Of a stretch of DNA of 64,000 nt, positions 45,769-54,030 are shown one piece after another; the stretch's first letter is position 1; the number at the start of each line of letters is the position of its first letter. Made by a program: the position numbers and the translations under genes. Source of the stretch: an uncultured Actinomycetes bacterium (lineage in GTDB: Bacteria; Actinomycetota; Actinomycetes; Mycobacteriales; Nakamurellaceae); NCBI GenBank assembly GCA_937926105.1, contig CALANS010000130.1:62001-126000 (forward strand), given 5' to 3'. The notes beneath the pieces are model-generated. The model searched no databases. It was not told the origin of the DNA and saw only the letters and a list, made by a program, of their open reading frames with translations.

Positions 45769-47859
45769 TCAGTGGGCGACCGTCTTCCAGTCCCAGTAGT
45801 TCCACAGGAACGTCGGGGACAGCGGCGCATCGGTCACGCCCGTCACCGTCGTGGAGTTGTACCCCACGATGTCCGGGAACTGGTACAGCAGGGTGCCAAA
45901 GCCGTCGGCCCACAGGTGCTTTTCAGCGTCCATCATGTCGGCCATCTGCTTGGTGGCGTCGGGCTGGCTGTTCAGATCGATCATGTCCTTGTTGACGTCG
46001 GCGTTGCAGTAGTGGTTGACGTTGTTCATGCCCCACGCGGTCTTCGTCGCCTTGTCCTCGCACAGGTAGTTCGGTGGGTTCTGCCCGACACCAGTGGAGG
46101 TGGACTGCCACGCGAACAGCGAGGCGTCGTACATCTTGTTGTTCGGCAGCAACGACGCCCACTTGGCGTTCTTGCCGTCGATCACGTCAAACCCGGCCTT
46201 CGCCGCCGACGCCGCGATCAGCGAGTACTCCGACGCACGCCGCGGGTTCGCATCCGCATACATCAACCGAACCTTCACCGGCGTCTTCACCCCCGCCTGG
46301 GACAACAACTGCTTCGCCTTCGCAATCGCATCCGGCGAACCCGCATTCGTGTACTCAGCGGACCCGTTCTGCTTGACCATCTCGTCATACCCCGGCTGAC
46401 CCGGGAACAACATGAACGACTGCCGCAACACCGCATTCGGGTTCAACGGCTTGATCAACGTATCCACAATCGACTGCCGCGGAATCGTCTGCAAGAACGC
46501 CTGACGCACCTTCAACGCCTTGTCCTTGTCCCCGCCATACGTCTTCGGGTCGAACGGACCACCATTGTCGAACACCAAATCCACGTGCTCATACACCGCG
46601 CCATCGATCGCGATCGTCTTCACACCCTGATCGGCCAACTTGTCCAACCCGGTCTTCACATCCGGCGTCGCCTGCGGATTGATGATGTCCAGATCACCGT
46701 TCTGCAACGACTGCACCGCCGCCGTCGGATCATTCGCATACGTCCACACGATCGTCTTCACCTGCGGCTTCGGACCCCAGTTGTAATCCGGATTCGCGGT
46801 GAACGTCATGTACTGATCCTTTTTCCAATCGGTCAGCGTGTACGCACCATTGGACACGTAGATCGACTTATCCGTCGGCATCTGCGTGGTGTCAAACCCG
46901 GTGTTCCAGAAGTCCGCAACAGCCTTCAACTGGGACTTCTGCGCATCCGTTGCATCCTTGACCTTGCCCAGCGTGTCCTTCAGGAGCGACACCAGGTCGT
47001 CCGTCGCGGCCGTCGGGTCGTCGACCTTCAGCGCGTGCATGGCGACCACGTGAGCCGGCACGCCAACCTGCAGCGCGACGTCGTAGTCGACGTAGAACTT
47101 GGAGTAGGTGATGGTCAACGAGTGTCCGTCGTCGCCGATCTCCGGGAAGTCGGTGACCAGGGCCATGCCGGGGTTGGCGATGTCGAAGGCGATGCCGGCG
47201 CTCGGCTTGAGGTTGCCATCGTCGTCGTACTCGGCCTCGGCGGTGTTGTACAGCCCGCTACCCGCCGCCCAGTTCAACAGCAGGTCGGCCGCCGTGACCG
47301 GGACGCCGTCGGACCACTTCACGCCGTCGTTGATCGTGTACTTCACGGTCAGCGGGTCCAACGAGACCAGCGTGCAGGTGCCGAAGCTGTCGTTGTTGAT
47401 CAGCTCGTTCTTGTCGTTGTAGTAGAACAGCCCGGGCCCGTCCATGATGTAGATCGGGTTCGCGTTGTAGGTCGAATTACCGTGGCCGGAGACATTGTTG
47501 AGCGAGTACGCCAACTCGTTGAAGCCAGCCTTGACGGTACCGGTCGGCTCCGCGCCCGGGTCGTCGTACGGGCCGTGCGGCGTGCCGCACGCAGATCCGC
47601 CCACCGTGCCCGCATCCGCCGAACCGCTGCCGGAACCCGACGCCTGCGTGCTGCCGGAACCCGACCCCTGCGCACTGCCGGTGCCCGTGTCCGTCGGGGC
47701 GCCGCCGGACGAGCCCGCCGCGCCGCCGGATGACGCACCGGCGCCCGACGTCGGGGAGCCGGTCTGGTCAGCCTGCCCCGGCGAGCTGCCACACGCACTC
47801 AGCGCGAGCGCGCAGGCGGCCAACACGGCGACGGCACCAGAGAGCCGCGTTTTACTCAT
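45769..47859 (-). CDS. ABC-type peptide-binding lipoprotein (SBP family 5), mosaic gene
   Basis: 696 residues. Lipoprotein signal ending LSAC with Cys23 as acylation site, then a 70-residue Gly/Ser/Thr linker, then a family 5 (DppA/OppA-like) solute-binding domain (DGVKWSDGVPVTAADLLLNW; LQNGDLDIINP). No ABC permease or ATPase lies nearby, so it must use a remote or shared transporter, or have another role. Codon usage is odd: between about 46200 and 46980, Leu is mostly TTG, Thr ACG and Arg CGT/CGG, while both flanks use CTG/CTC and C-ending codons. The central third may come from a different allele by recombination. Followed closely by two DUF885 genes. Confidence 0.9.
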   Translation of the reverse strand: MSKTRLSGAVAVLAACALALSACGSSPGQADQTGSPTSGAGASSGGAAGSSGGAPTDTGTGSAQGSGSGSTQASGSGSGSADAGTVGGSACGTPHGPYDDPGAEPTGTVKAGFNELAYSLNNVSGHGNSTYNANPIYIMDGPGLFYYNDKNELINNDSFGTCTLVSLDPLTVKYTINDGVKWSDGVPVTAADLLLNWAAGSGLYNTAEAEYDDDGNLKPSAGIAFDIANPGMALVTDFPEIGDDGHSLTITYSKFYVDYDVALQVGVPAHVVAMHALKVDDPTAATDDLVSLLKDTLGKVKDATDAQKSQLKAVADFWNTGFDTTQMPTDKSIYVSNGAYTLTDWKKDQYMTFTANPDYNWGPKPQVKTIVWTYANDPTAAVQSLQNGDLDIINPQATPDVKTGLDKLADQGVKTIAIDGAVYEHVDLVFDNGGPFDPKTYGGDKDKALKVRQAFLQTIPRQSIVDTLIKPLNPNAVLRQSFMLFPGQPGYDEMVKQNGSAEYTNAGSPDAIAKAKQLLSQAGVKTPVKVRLMYADANPRRASEYSLIAASAAKAGFDVIDGKNAKWASLLPNNKMYDASLFAWQSTSTGVGQNPPNYLCEDKATKTAWGMNNVNHYCNADVNKDMIDLNSQPDATKQMADMMDAEKHLWADGFGTLLYQFPDIVGYNSTTVTGVTDAPLSPTFLWNYWDWKTVAH

Positions 47860-48036
47860 GAATCAGTTCCTCCCCTGGCCGGAGGCGCCCATCCGGGTCG
47901 ACCTGTCCGGCGTCGAACCGGCGCGCGGGGCGCCGGCACAAGCGTGTCAGCACCAGCCTATGCGACGTCGGCGAGATCCTGCCACCGGGCGCGTCTGGCA
48001 TCGGTGGGCCGCCCGGTGCCGCCAGCACGACACCGA

Positions 48037-48660
48037 TCACGCCTCGGCGACCACCCGCAGGAACAGTTCATGCATGCGGTGGTCCGCGGTGATCTCTGGG
48101 TGGAACGAGGTGGCCAGCGCCAGGCCCTGCCGGACGGCGACCGGGTGGGGTGCGCCGCCGTCACCCTCGGCCGCCGGGACGCTGGCCAGTACCTGCACGG
48201 ACGGGCCGATCGCCTCCACCCAGGGGGCCCGGATAAAGACCGCGTGCAACGGGCCTCCGGCCACCCCCCGCACGTCCAGGTCGGTCTCGAAGGAGTCGAC
48301 CTGCCGACCGAATGCGTTGCGCCGCACCGTGATGTCCAGCGCTCCGAGCGGCTGCTGGTCCGGTCGGCCGTCCAGGATTCGCGAGGCAAGCATGATCATC
48401 CCGGCGCACGATCCGTAGGCCGGCAGCCCGGAGCGCAGCCGTTCGGTGAGGGGTTCTCGCAGGTCGAATACGTCCAGCAGCCGGCTCATGGTGGTCGATT
48501 CACCGCCGGGGATCACCAGGCCGTGCAGGTCGGCGAGTTCGGTCGGCCGACGCACCGCCCTGCCCCGCGCGCCCAGCCCGGCCAGCACCCGCAGATGCTC
48601 GCGCACGTCCCCCTGCAGGGCCAGCACGCCAATCGTGGGGCTGGCCGTGAACCTGGTCAT
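48037..48660 (-). CDS. pdxT: Pyridoxal 5'-phosphate synthase glutaminase subunit PdxT
   Basis: 207 residues from ATG 48660; an in-frame GTG at 48681 would add seven. Class I glutamine amidotransferase: [23 protein letters not shown], nucleophile Cys in [11 protein letters not shown], and the His-Glu pair in SFHPEIT. It supplies ammonia from glutamine to PdxS for PLP synthesis. The pdxS gene is not adjacent and not in this window; its usual neighbours yebC and ruvC lie 5.7 kb downstream, beyond the lipoprotein-DUF885 insertion. Confidence 0.93.
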   Translation of the reverse strand: MTRFTASPTIGVLALQGDVREHLRVLAGLGARGRAVRRPTELADLHGLVIPGGESTTMSRLLDVFDLREPLTERLRSGLPAYGSCAGMIMLASRILDGRPDQQPLGALDITVRRNAFGRQVDSFETDLDVRGVAGGPLHAVFIRAPWVEAIGPSVQVLASVPAAEGDGGAPHPVAVRQGLALATSFHPEITADHRMHELFLRVVAEA

Positions 48661-48702
48661 GAACGCAGCCTGGTTCGTCACGTGATCGCCGTTCTGGACA
48701 GA

Positions 48703-49146
48703 TCAGGGCTTGGCGACCATCAGCACGACCACCGCGACCAGCAGGACCGTCACCACTCCGGAGGTGACGGCGATGCGTCGATAGTCGTTGCCGCGCAGGG
48801 TGCCGGTCTCGGCCGACTGCAGATGCTCGCCGGCGCTGCGCAGCGCTGGAACCACGGCCAGCACGTTCAGCGCCAGCGCGATGGCGTACAGGATGATCGA
48901 GATCAGCACCCAGGGCGTGGCGATCGACAGGTTGTATTTCTCGTCGGACATGCCGAGCACGCCGAAGCCGAACAGCACCACCAGCAGCGAGGCCAACGAA
49001 AAGATCATCGTGGAGCGCGCTGTGGTGAGCACCGCCGCCCCGTCACCAGATCGCACCGCCCGCATCGCGCTCATGGGCAGGATGGCCATCGGGCCGATCA
49101 GGAAGACGGCCGCGACGACATGCAGGACGTCCAGCAGGGTGTGCAC
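48703..49146 (-). CDS. DUF2269-like small membrane protein
   Basis: 147 residues from GTG 49146 (VHTLLDVLHVVAAVFLIGPM). Four hydrophobic segments with a His in the first helix and a MSAMRAVRSGDGAAV loop fit DUF2269 integral membrane proteins. Role unknown. It lies upstream of pdxT with a 42-bp gap to the nearer pdxT start. An in-frame extension exists far upstream (to 52005), antisense to the envelope cluster, and is a GC artefact. Confidence 0.75.
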   Translation of the reverse strand: MHTLLDVLHVVAAVFLIGPMAILPMSAMRAVRSGDGAAVLTTARSTMIFSLASLLVVLFGFGVLGMSDEKYNLSIATPWVLISIILYAIALALNVLAVVPALRSAGEHLQSAETGTLRGNDYRRIAVTSGVVTVLLVAVVVLMVAKP

Positions 49147-49263
49147 GCTGCCATAGTATCGGTGACGACGGCGGGCCCGGCGGCCGCGTCGACCAGTGCC
49201 GTCCGCCCGCCGACGGCACCATGCGCCCCGCTCCGCCCAGGTCGCACCGTTAGGGTGGCAGCC

Positions 49264-51054
49264 GTGGACGCCGCCCCGGACAGCATCGATCGCCCGCCGC
49301 GGCCCGGATCCAACGCCGCCGTCACAGATCCCGCCGTCACCGATCGCCTCGCCCTCAGCCCCGACGGCCCCGTCACCCCCAACGACGCCGAGCCGGACGG
49401 CACGCCATCCCGGCGGTGGGCCAGGCGCCGGCAGTGGGGCCGATTGTCCGTTCCACCGCTGGTGGCCGCGGCCGTGTGGGTCGCCGGGTTCGCCGCTGTG
49501 GTCGCACTGCTGGCCAACGCTGCTGCCCGGCTGACCGCCAACCCCGGCGTCAGCATCATCGAGTCGGACACAGCCACCCCGATCCTGGAGGCGCAGTCCA
49601 TCCTGCAGGGGCACGTGCTGCTGAACGGCTGGCGGATGCTGTACGACTCCTACTGGACCGTGGAGGTGCCGTTCTACGCCTTGGGAGTGCTCGTCACCGG
49701 CGTCGACCCGGTGTTGATGTACGTGGTGCCGGGCGTGCTGGCGGCCCTGCTGCTGATCACGGCCGCCCAGCTGGCCCGGGAGCGCCTGCGCGGCGGCGCG
49801 GCGGTCGCCGCGGTCGGCACTCTGATCGCGCTGATCGGGCTGCCCAGTGACGTGTGGGCGACGCTGTTCCTGCACGGCGCCTGGCACGTCGCCACCATGC
49901 TGTGGTGCCTGCTGGCGTTCCTCGGATTGCGCTCGTCTCGGTGGGGCCGCGGCTGGTGGCTGGCCGTGGTGCTGCTGATCGCCGGGCTGCTGGGCGACCT
50001 GCAGACGGTGGCCTACGGGATCGGCCCGGTGGTGCTGTCCGGCATCCTCGCCTCGATCCGGACCCGGCGCTGGCTCGCGGGCGCGCCGGCCCTGACGGCC
50101 GGAGCGGCGGCCGTGCTGGGCGCGGTACTGCTGCGCAAGCTGCTGGGCGCACTGGGCGCCTACACCATCGGCACCATCAACGCCTCGGCCAGCCATGACC
50201 AGCGCTGGGAGAACCTGGGCAACATTCCGTCCTGGCTGCCCCGGGTGTTCGGGGTCGGCACCGGCGAATGGGGGCACAACGGAGTGCCTGCCGCGCTGAC
50301 CGCGGTGCGCTGGGTGGCGGTCGTGGTCGTGTTGGTCGCCGTGCTGGTGGCGCTGTGGTCGATGCTGACCGGAGTGTTCGCGGGCCGCCCGGGTCGCACT
50401 GCCCACGGTCAACGACCTGGCGGGGAGTCGTGGCGCATCGACGACATGCTGCTGCTGGCCTGCCTGGCGGACCTGGCGTTCTACGTGTACGCGGCGCAGA
50501 GCGGCCTGCCCGGCTACCTGCGCTACCTGGCGCCGTTCGTGGTGTTTGGCTCGCTGCTGGCCGCCCGGATGGCCGGGCGGGCGTACGCGCGGATGCCGGC
50601 CGGCGTCGTGCGGCGGTCGATCGCCGGCGCGGGCGCGGCGCTGACGCTGCTGTTCGCCGCCTCGTTCGTGGTCACCTCGGTACAGCCGGTGCGCCCCGTC
50701 ACCGCCTCCGACCTGGCCGCCTTCCTGGCCGACCACGACCTGACCGACGGGGTCGGCAGTTACTGGACGGCCGCGATGACCACCGTCGCCTCGCACGACA
50801 CGGTTCGGGTCCGGCCGATCACCATGCAGAACGGTGACGTGGTGCGGTACGGCCGGCAGTCCACCAGGGATTGGTATGAGGGGCAGCAGTTCCAGTTCCT
50901 GGTGTTCGACACCAGCGATAACTGGGGCGGGGTGAACCAGGCCTCTGTCACCGCGGCGCTGGGGCGCCCGGAGCACGTGTACCGGGTGGGGACCTACCGG
51001 GTGCTGGTCTGGCCCAGCACGCTGGCCATCGACCCCGACCGGTTCGCCGGGTAG
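49264..51054 (+). CDS. Multi-pass membrane protein, GT-C-like (possible glycosyltransferase)
   Basis: 596 residues from GTG 49264. TAGGGT at 49251-49256 is placed like a -10 element 8 bp before this GTG, so the mRNA may be leaderless. After an Asp/Pro-rich cytoplasmic stretch come about ten helices. The first extracytoplasmic loop contains SIIESDTATPILEAQ, with acidic residues where GT-C enzymes bind lipid-linked sugars. A soluble C-terminal part follows (VTSVQPVRPVTASDLAAFLADHDLTDGVGSYWTAAM...). The two following genes (SQD1-like and GtrA-like) support a sugar-transfer role in the envelope. Enzyme activity is inferred; no exact family is recognised. Confidence 0.7.
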   Translation: MDAAPDSIDRPPRPGSNAAVTDPAVTDRLALSPDGPVTPNDAEPDGTPSRRWARRRQWGRLSVPPLVAAAVWVAGFAAVVALLANAAARLTANPGVSIIESDTATPILEAQSILQGHVLLNGWRMLYDSYWTVEVPFYALGVLVTGVDPVLMYVVPGVLAALLLITAAQLARERLRGGAAVAAVGTLIALIGLPSDVWATLFLHGAWHVATMLWCLLAFLGLRSSRWGRGWWLAVVLLIAGLLGDLQTVAYGIGPVVLSGILASIRTRRWLAGAPALTAGAAAVLGAVLLRKLLGALGAYTIGTINASASHDQRWENLGNIPSWLPRVFGVGTGEWGHNGVPAALTAVRWVAVVVVLVAVLVALWSMLTGVFAGRPGRTAHGQRPGGESWRIDDMLLLACLADLAFYVYAAQSGLPGYLRYLAPFVVFGSLLAARMAGRAYARMPAGVVRRSIAGAGAALTLLFAASFVVTSVQPVRPVTASDLAAFLADHDLTDGVGSYWTAAMTTVASHDTVRVRPITMQNGDVVRYGRQSTRDWYEGQQFQFLVFDTSDNWGGVNQASVTAALGRPEHVYRVGTYRVLVWPSTLAIDPDRFAG

Positions 51055-51183
51055 CCCGCGCCGGCGCGGGCGGCCGAGACGCTCGGGGTGGCCGGGCCGT
51101 GGGCGCGGCGACGTAGGCTGACGAGCGCATGATGGATCCATCCCCGCCGCCGGCGGGAGCGGGCAACGAATGGAGCGTGCGGC

Positions 51184-52461
51184 GTGCGGATTCTGGTCCT
51201 CGGCGGTGACGGGTTCTGCGGATGGCCGACCTCGCTGCATCTGTCCGCGCTCGGCCACGACGTCGCCATCGTGGACAACCTGTCCCGGCGCAACATCGAC
51301 AACGAGCTGGAGGCGCAGTCGCTCACGCCGATCTCCCCGATGGGCATCCGGCTGGCCGCCTGGCGCGACCTGGGCGAGCGGGAGATCACCTTCCATCGCT
51401 TCGACGTCGCGCAGGACTACGACCGGCTGCTGGGGCTGGTGACCGAATGGCGACCCGACGTGGTGGTGCACTTCGCCGAGCAGCGCTCCGCGCCGTATTC
51501 GATGAAGTCCTCGCGGAACAAGCGCTACACGGTGTCCAACAACCTGGGTGCCACCAACAGCCTGCTGGCCGCGATCGTCGAGTCCGGGCAGGACATTCAC
51601 GTGGTGCACCTGGGCACCATGGGCGTGTACGGCTACGGCACCGCCGGCATGAAGATCCCGGAGGGCTACCTGCGGGTCAAGCTGGAGACCGACGACGGCC
51701 GGGAGATCGAGCAGGAGATCCTCTACCCGCCGAACCCGGGCTCGATCTACCACATGACCAAGACCCAGGACCAGTTGCTGTTCGCCTACTACGCCAAGAA
51801 CGACGGGCTGCGCATCACCGACCTGCACCAGGGCATCGTGTGGGGCACCCAGACCGATCAGACCAGCCGGGACGAGCGGCTGATCAACCGGTTCGACTAC
51901 GACGGCGACTACGGCACGGTGCTCAACCGGTTCCTGATGCAGGCCGCGGTGCGCTACCCGCTGACCGTGCACGGCACCGGCGGACAGACCCGGGCGTTCA
52001 TCCATCTACAGGATTCGGTGCGGTGCATCGCGCTGGCCATCGCCAACCCGCCAGCCGCAGGGGAACGGGTGCGGATCCTGAACCAGATGACCGAGACGCA
52101 CCGGGTACGCGACCTGGCGGCGATGATCTCGGACATCACCGGGGCGACCGTGGCGAACGTGCCCAACCCTCGCAAGGAAGACCCGGAGAACGAGCTGTTC
52201 GTGGAGAACCGGCAGCTGCTGGACCTGGGCCTGGAGCCCATCACCCTGCAGACCGGCCTGCTGCAGGAGGTCACCGACATCGCCCAGAAGTACGCCGAGC
52301 GGTGTGTGCTGGACAAGATCCCCTGCCAGTCGCTGTGGCGGGCGGATCTCGCCGCCGGTGACGCGGCCGTGGGCGTGGCGGCCGGAGCCGTGGGTGTGGC
52401 GGCCAGGGCTGTGGGGTCGGCTGGCGCGGCGGCCGATCGTGAGGCGTCGGCCAGCAGGTGA
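51184..52461 (+). CDS. UDP-sulfoquinovose synthase-like NAD-dependent epimerase (SQD1/SqdB family)
   Basis: 425 residues from GTG 51184. The GGDGFCGWPTSLHL dinucleotide site, HFAEQRSAPYSM (about 96-107), LGTMG (with Thr145), Y189 and K193 (IYHMTKTQ) and NRFDYDGDYGTVLNRF match plant SQD1 and bacterial SqdB nearly motif for motif. SQD1 forms UDP-sulfoquinovose from UDP-glucose and sulfite. The C-terminal 35 residues are an Ala/Gly/Val-rich tail not seen in SQD1. No SqdX/SqdD glycosyltransferase of the usual kind is next to it; instead a GT-C-like protein precedes it and a GtrA-like protein overlaps its end. Fold is certain, substrate is inferred. Confidence 0.88.
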   Translation: MRILVLGGDGFCGWPTSLHLSALGHDVAIVDNLSRRNIDNELEAQSLTPISPMGIRLAAWRDLGEREITFHRFDVAQDYDRLLGLVTEWRPDVVVHFAEQRSAPYSMKSSRNKRYTVSNNLGATNSLLAAIVESGQDIHVVHLGTMGVYGYGTAGMKIPEGYLRVKLETDDGREIEQEILYPPNPGSIYHMTKTQDQLLFAYYAKNDGLRITDLHQGIVWGTQTDQTSRDERLINRFDYDGDYGTVLNRFLMQAAVRYPLTVHGTGGQTRAFIHLQDSVRCIALAIANPPAAGERVRILNQMTETHRVRDLAAMISDITGATVANVPNPRKEDPENELFVENRQLLDLGLEPITLQTGLLQEVTDIAQKYAERCVLDKIPCQSLWRADLAAGDAAVGVAAGAVGVAARAVGSAGAAADREASASR

Positions 52462-53018
52462 GCGTGCCGACCGAGCCGACCCGCGTGCGGGCCCACCAGC
52501 CGCGGGTGACCGAGCGCCGTCCGGCCCGGTCGGGGTCGCGTGATCGCCTGCACGAGCTGGTGATCCGGCGACACCCCCGGCTGCCGGGCTGGCTGCGATT
52601 CTCCCGGTACACCGCGGGCTCGGCGATCTGCTTCGGGGTCTCCGAGGTGGTGTTCGTCGCGGTCTTCTGGCCCGGGCTGCTCGGCTCCAAGGGCGCGGCG
52701 GTCGTCGCGTCCATCGCCGGCATCATCCCCGGCTACTTCCTGAACCGCTCGTGGACCTGGGGTCGGACGGGCCGGTCGGACTTCTGGCGCGAGGTGGTTC
52801 CCTACTGGGCCACCGCGCTGGTCTCCACGGCGCTGGCGGCGCTGGGGACCGGTGCGGCCAATGCGATCTTCGCCGACGAGCCCCGCGGGGTTCGCACCAT
52901 GATCAATGCCGTGGCCTACATGCTGGTCTACGGGGTGCTGTTCGTCGCCAAGTACGTCATCTTCCACCGCTGGCTGTTCGCACCGAAGCCGGAAGTGCCG
53001 GTGGCGGAAGCGCGATAG
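52458..53018 (+). CDS. GtrA family membrane protein
   Basis: 186 residues from GTG 52458, overlapping the stop of the SQD1-like gene (GTGA). After a basic 45-residue N-terminus come four helices with the GtrA pattern (FSRYTAGSAICFGVSEVVFVAV; IPGYFLNRSWTWGR; ATALVSTALAALGTGAAN; YMLVYGVLFVAKYVIFHRWLF). GtrA-like proteins act in moving lipid-linked sugars across the membrane. The FLNRxWTF-type motif is present. This suggests that the sugar from the cluster ends up on the outside. Confidence 0.9.
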   Translation: MSVPTEPTRVRAHQPRVTERRPARSGSRDRLHELVIRRHPRLPGWLRFSRYTAGSAICFGVSEVVFVAVFWPGLLGSKGAAVVASIAGIIPGYFLNRSWTWGRTGRSDFWREVVPYWATALVSTALAALGTGAANAIFADEPRGVRTMINAVAYMLVYGVLFVAKYVIFHRWLFAPKPEVPVAEAR

Positions 53019-53032
53019 CCGGACACGGGCCG

Positions 53033-53569
53033 TTACGGCACCGGCGGCGTGATGGCCAGCAATATGACCGCCGGCTGCGCACTCTCGTTGCAGTAGCGAT
53101 GGGCCAGCCGGGAGTCGAACGTCAGCGCCTCCCCCGCCGTCAGCACATGCCGGTCGTCACCGACCTCGGCCACCACCTCGCCGGCGAGCACCACCAGGCA
53201 CTCGGTGGACTCGTGCCCGCGGCGCTGTGGCGCGGACACGTCCCCGGGCTCCAGCTCGGCGCGCAGCACCTCCAGATCGCCCCGGCCGGGGGTGATGCGC
53301 TCGTAGCTGATCTGCCCGGACGGGGCCGTCAGGAACATGCGCTCACCCGGCCGCGAGCGGTGCACCAGCGGGGCGTTCGGCTCGCTGAACAGCGCCGCCA
53401 CCTCGGCGTGGAACACCGACGCCAGCCGGCGCAGGGTGGCCAGACTCGGGTCGGTGACGCCATTTTCGAGCTGGCTGAGCAGCCCGGGTGATACCTCGGC
53501 GGCCGAGGCGAGCTCGCGCAGCGTCATCCCGTGCCGCAGCCGCAGCTCGCGCAGCCGGTCACCGAGCAC
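53033..53569 (-). CDS. XRE family regulator with C-terminal cupin domain
   Basis: 178 residues from GTG 53569, which lies five bases after the stop of the frameshifted gene upstream. An ATG at 53626 in the same frame would add a Pro-rich 19-residue extension overlapping that gene. HTH: LRELRLRHGMTLRELASAAEVSPGLLSQLENGVTDPSLATLRRLASVF. Cupin: LEPGDVSAPQRRGHESTECLVVLAGEVVAEVGDDRHVLTAGEALTFDSRLAHRYCN. It probably regulates the adjacent LLM/Opp operon, being co-directional and last in it, or a divergent target. Effector unknown. Confidence 0.87.
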   Translation of the reverse strand: MLGDRLRELRLRHGMTLRELASAAEVSPGLLSQLENGVTDPSLATLRRLASVFHAEVAALFSEPNAPLVHRSRPGERMFLTAPSGQISYERITPGRGDLEVLRAELEPGDVSAPQRRGHESTECLVVLAGEVVAEVGDDRHVLTAGEALTFDSRLAHRYCNESAQPAVILLAITPPVP

Positions 53570-53573
53570 GGCG

Positions 53574-54030
53574 TCAGCTCTCGGTGCCGGGGGTATCGGT
53601 GGCGGCGTCGGCCAGGTGCTCGGCATGGTGATGCACGATGCGCCACGGCGAGGACGCGTCGGAACCGCCAGCATGGTCGATGCTGCCGACGTTGTCGTTG
53701 GTCAACACATCGGTGACGCGGAACGTCGTCACCGCCCCATCGACCTCGGCGCGCAGCAGATACCGGATGACCGCCACCTGCTCGCCCCACCGGTCGACCA
53801 CCGGATCCTCGACCCGCAGGCGGGGCGGCGTCGTCGGACGCCGAACCCCGCCGGTCTCGCAGCGCATCCAGCCCGGCCAGATCCATCAGCGGGCCGGGCT
53901 CGTCGCTTTCCCAGATGGTGATGTCGGAATGCAGGTGCGCGTCGAATCCCGGCCGGTCACCCAGCCGGGCGTACATGCCGCGGGTCGCCGCGACGACCGC
54001 ACCATCGAACTCGCGGATCCGCTCGGTCAT
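53574..54030 (-). pseudogene. SnoaL/DUF4440-like protein gene with a frameshift
   Basis: The minus strand from ATG 54030 reads MTERIREFDGAVVAATRGMYARLGDRPGFD..WESDEPGPLMDLAGLDALRDRR, the first half of an NTF2-like fold. The second half (RLRVEDPVVDRWGEQVAVIRYLLRAEVDG..DASSPWRIVHHHAEH) is in another frame and ends at 53574. The two frames must join near 53820-53835, at a GACGACGCCGCCCC stretch, so one indel breaks the gene. The start overlaps the LLM gene's stop (ATGA). Could be a real pseudogene, a sequencing error or, less likely, programmed frameshifting. Confidence 0.75.

Noticed and set aside
42390..47859. Complete ABC importer around the binding lipoprotein
   Set aside because: Both neighbours are DUF885 proteins; no permease or ATPase is present within reach.
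47944..49263. N-terminal extension of the GT-C-like gene
   Set aside because: The open frame continues upstream across pdxT in antisense; the GTG at 49264 with a TAGGGT element in front is the sensible start.
48703..52005. 1100-residue open frame on the minus strand
   Set aside because: Only its last 147 codons form a believable membrane protein; the rest is antisense to the GT-C-like and SQD1-like genes and has His/Gln/Arg/Gly shadow composition typical of GC-rich frames.
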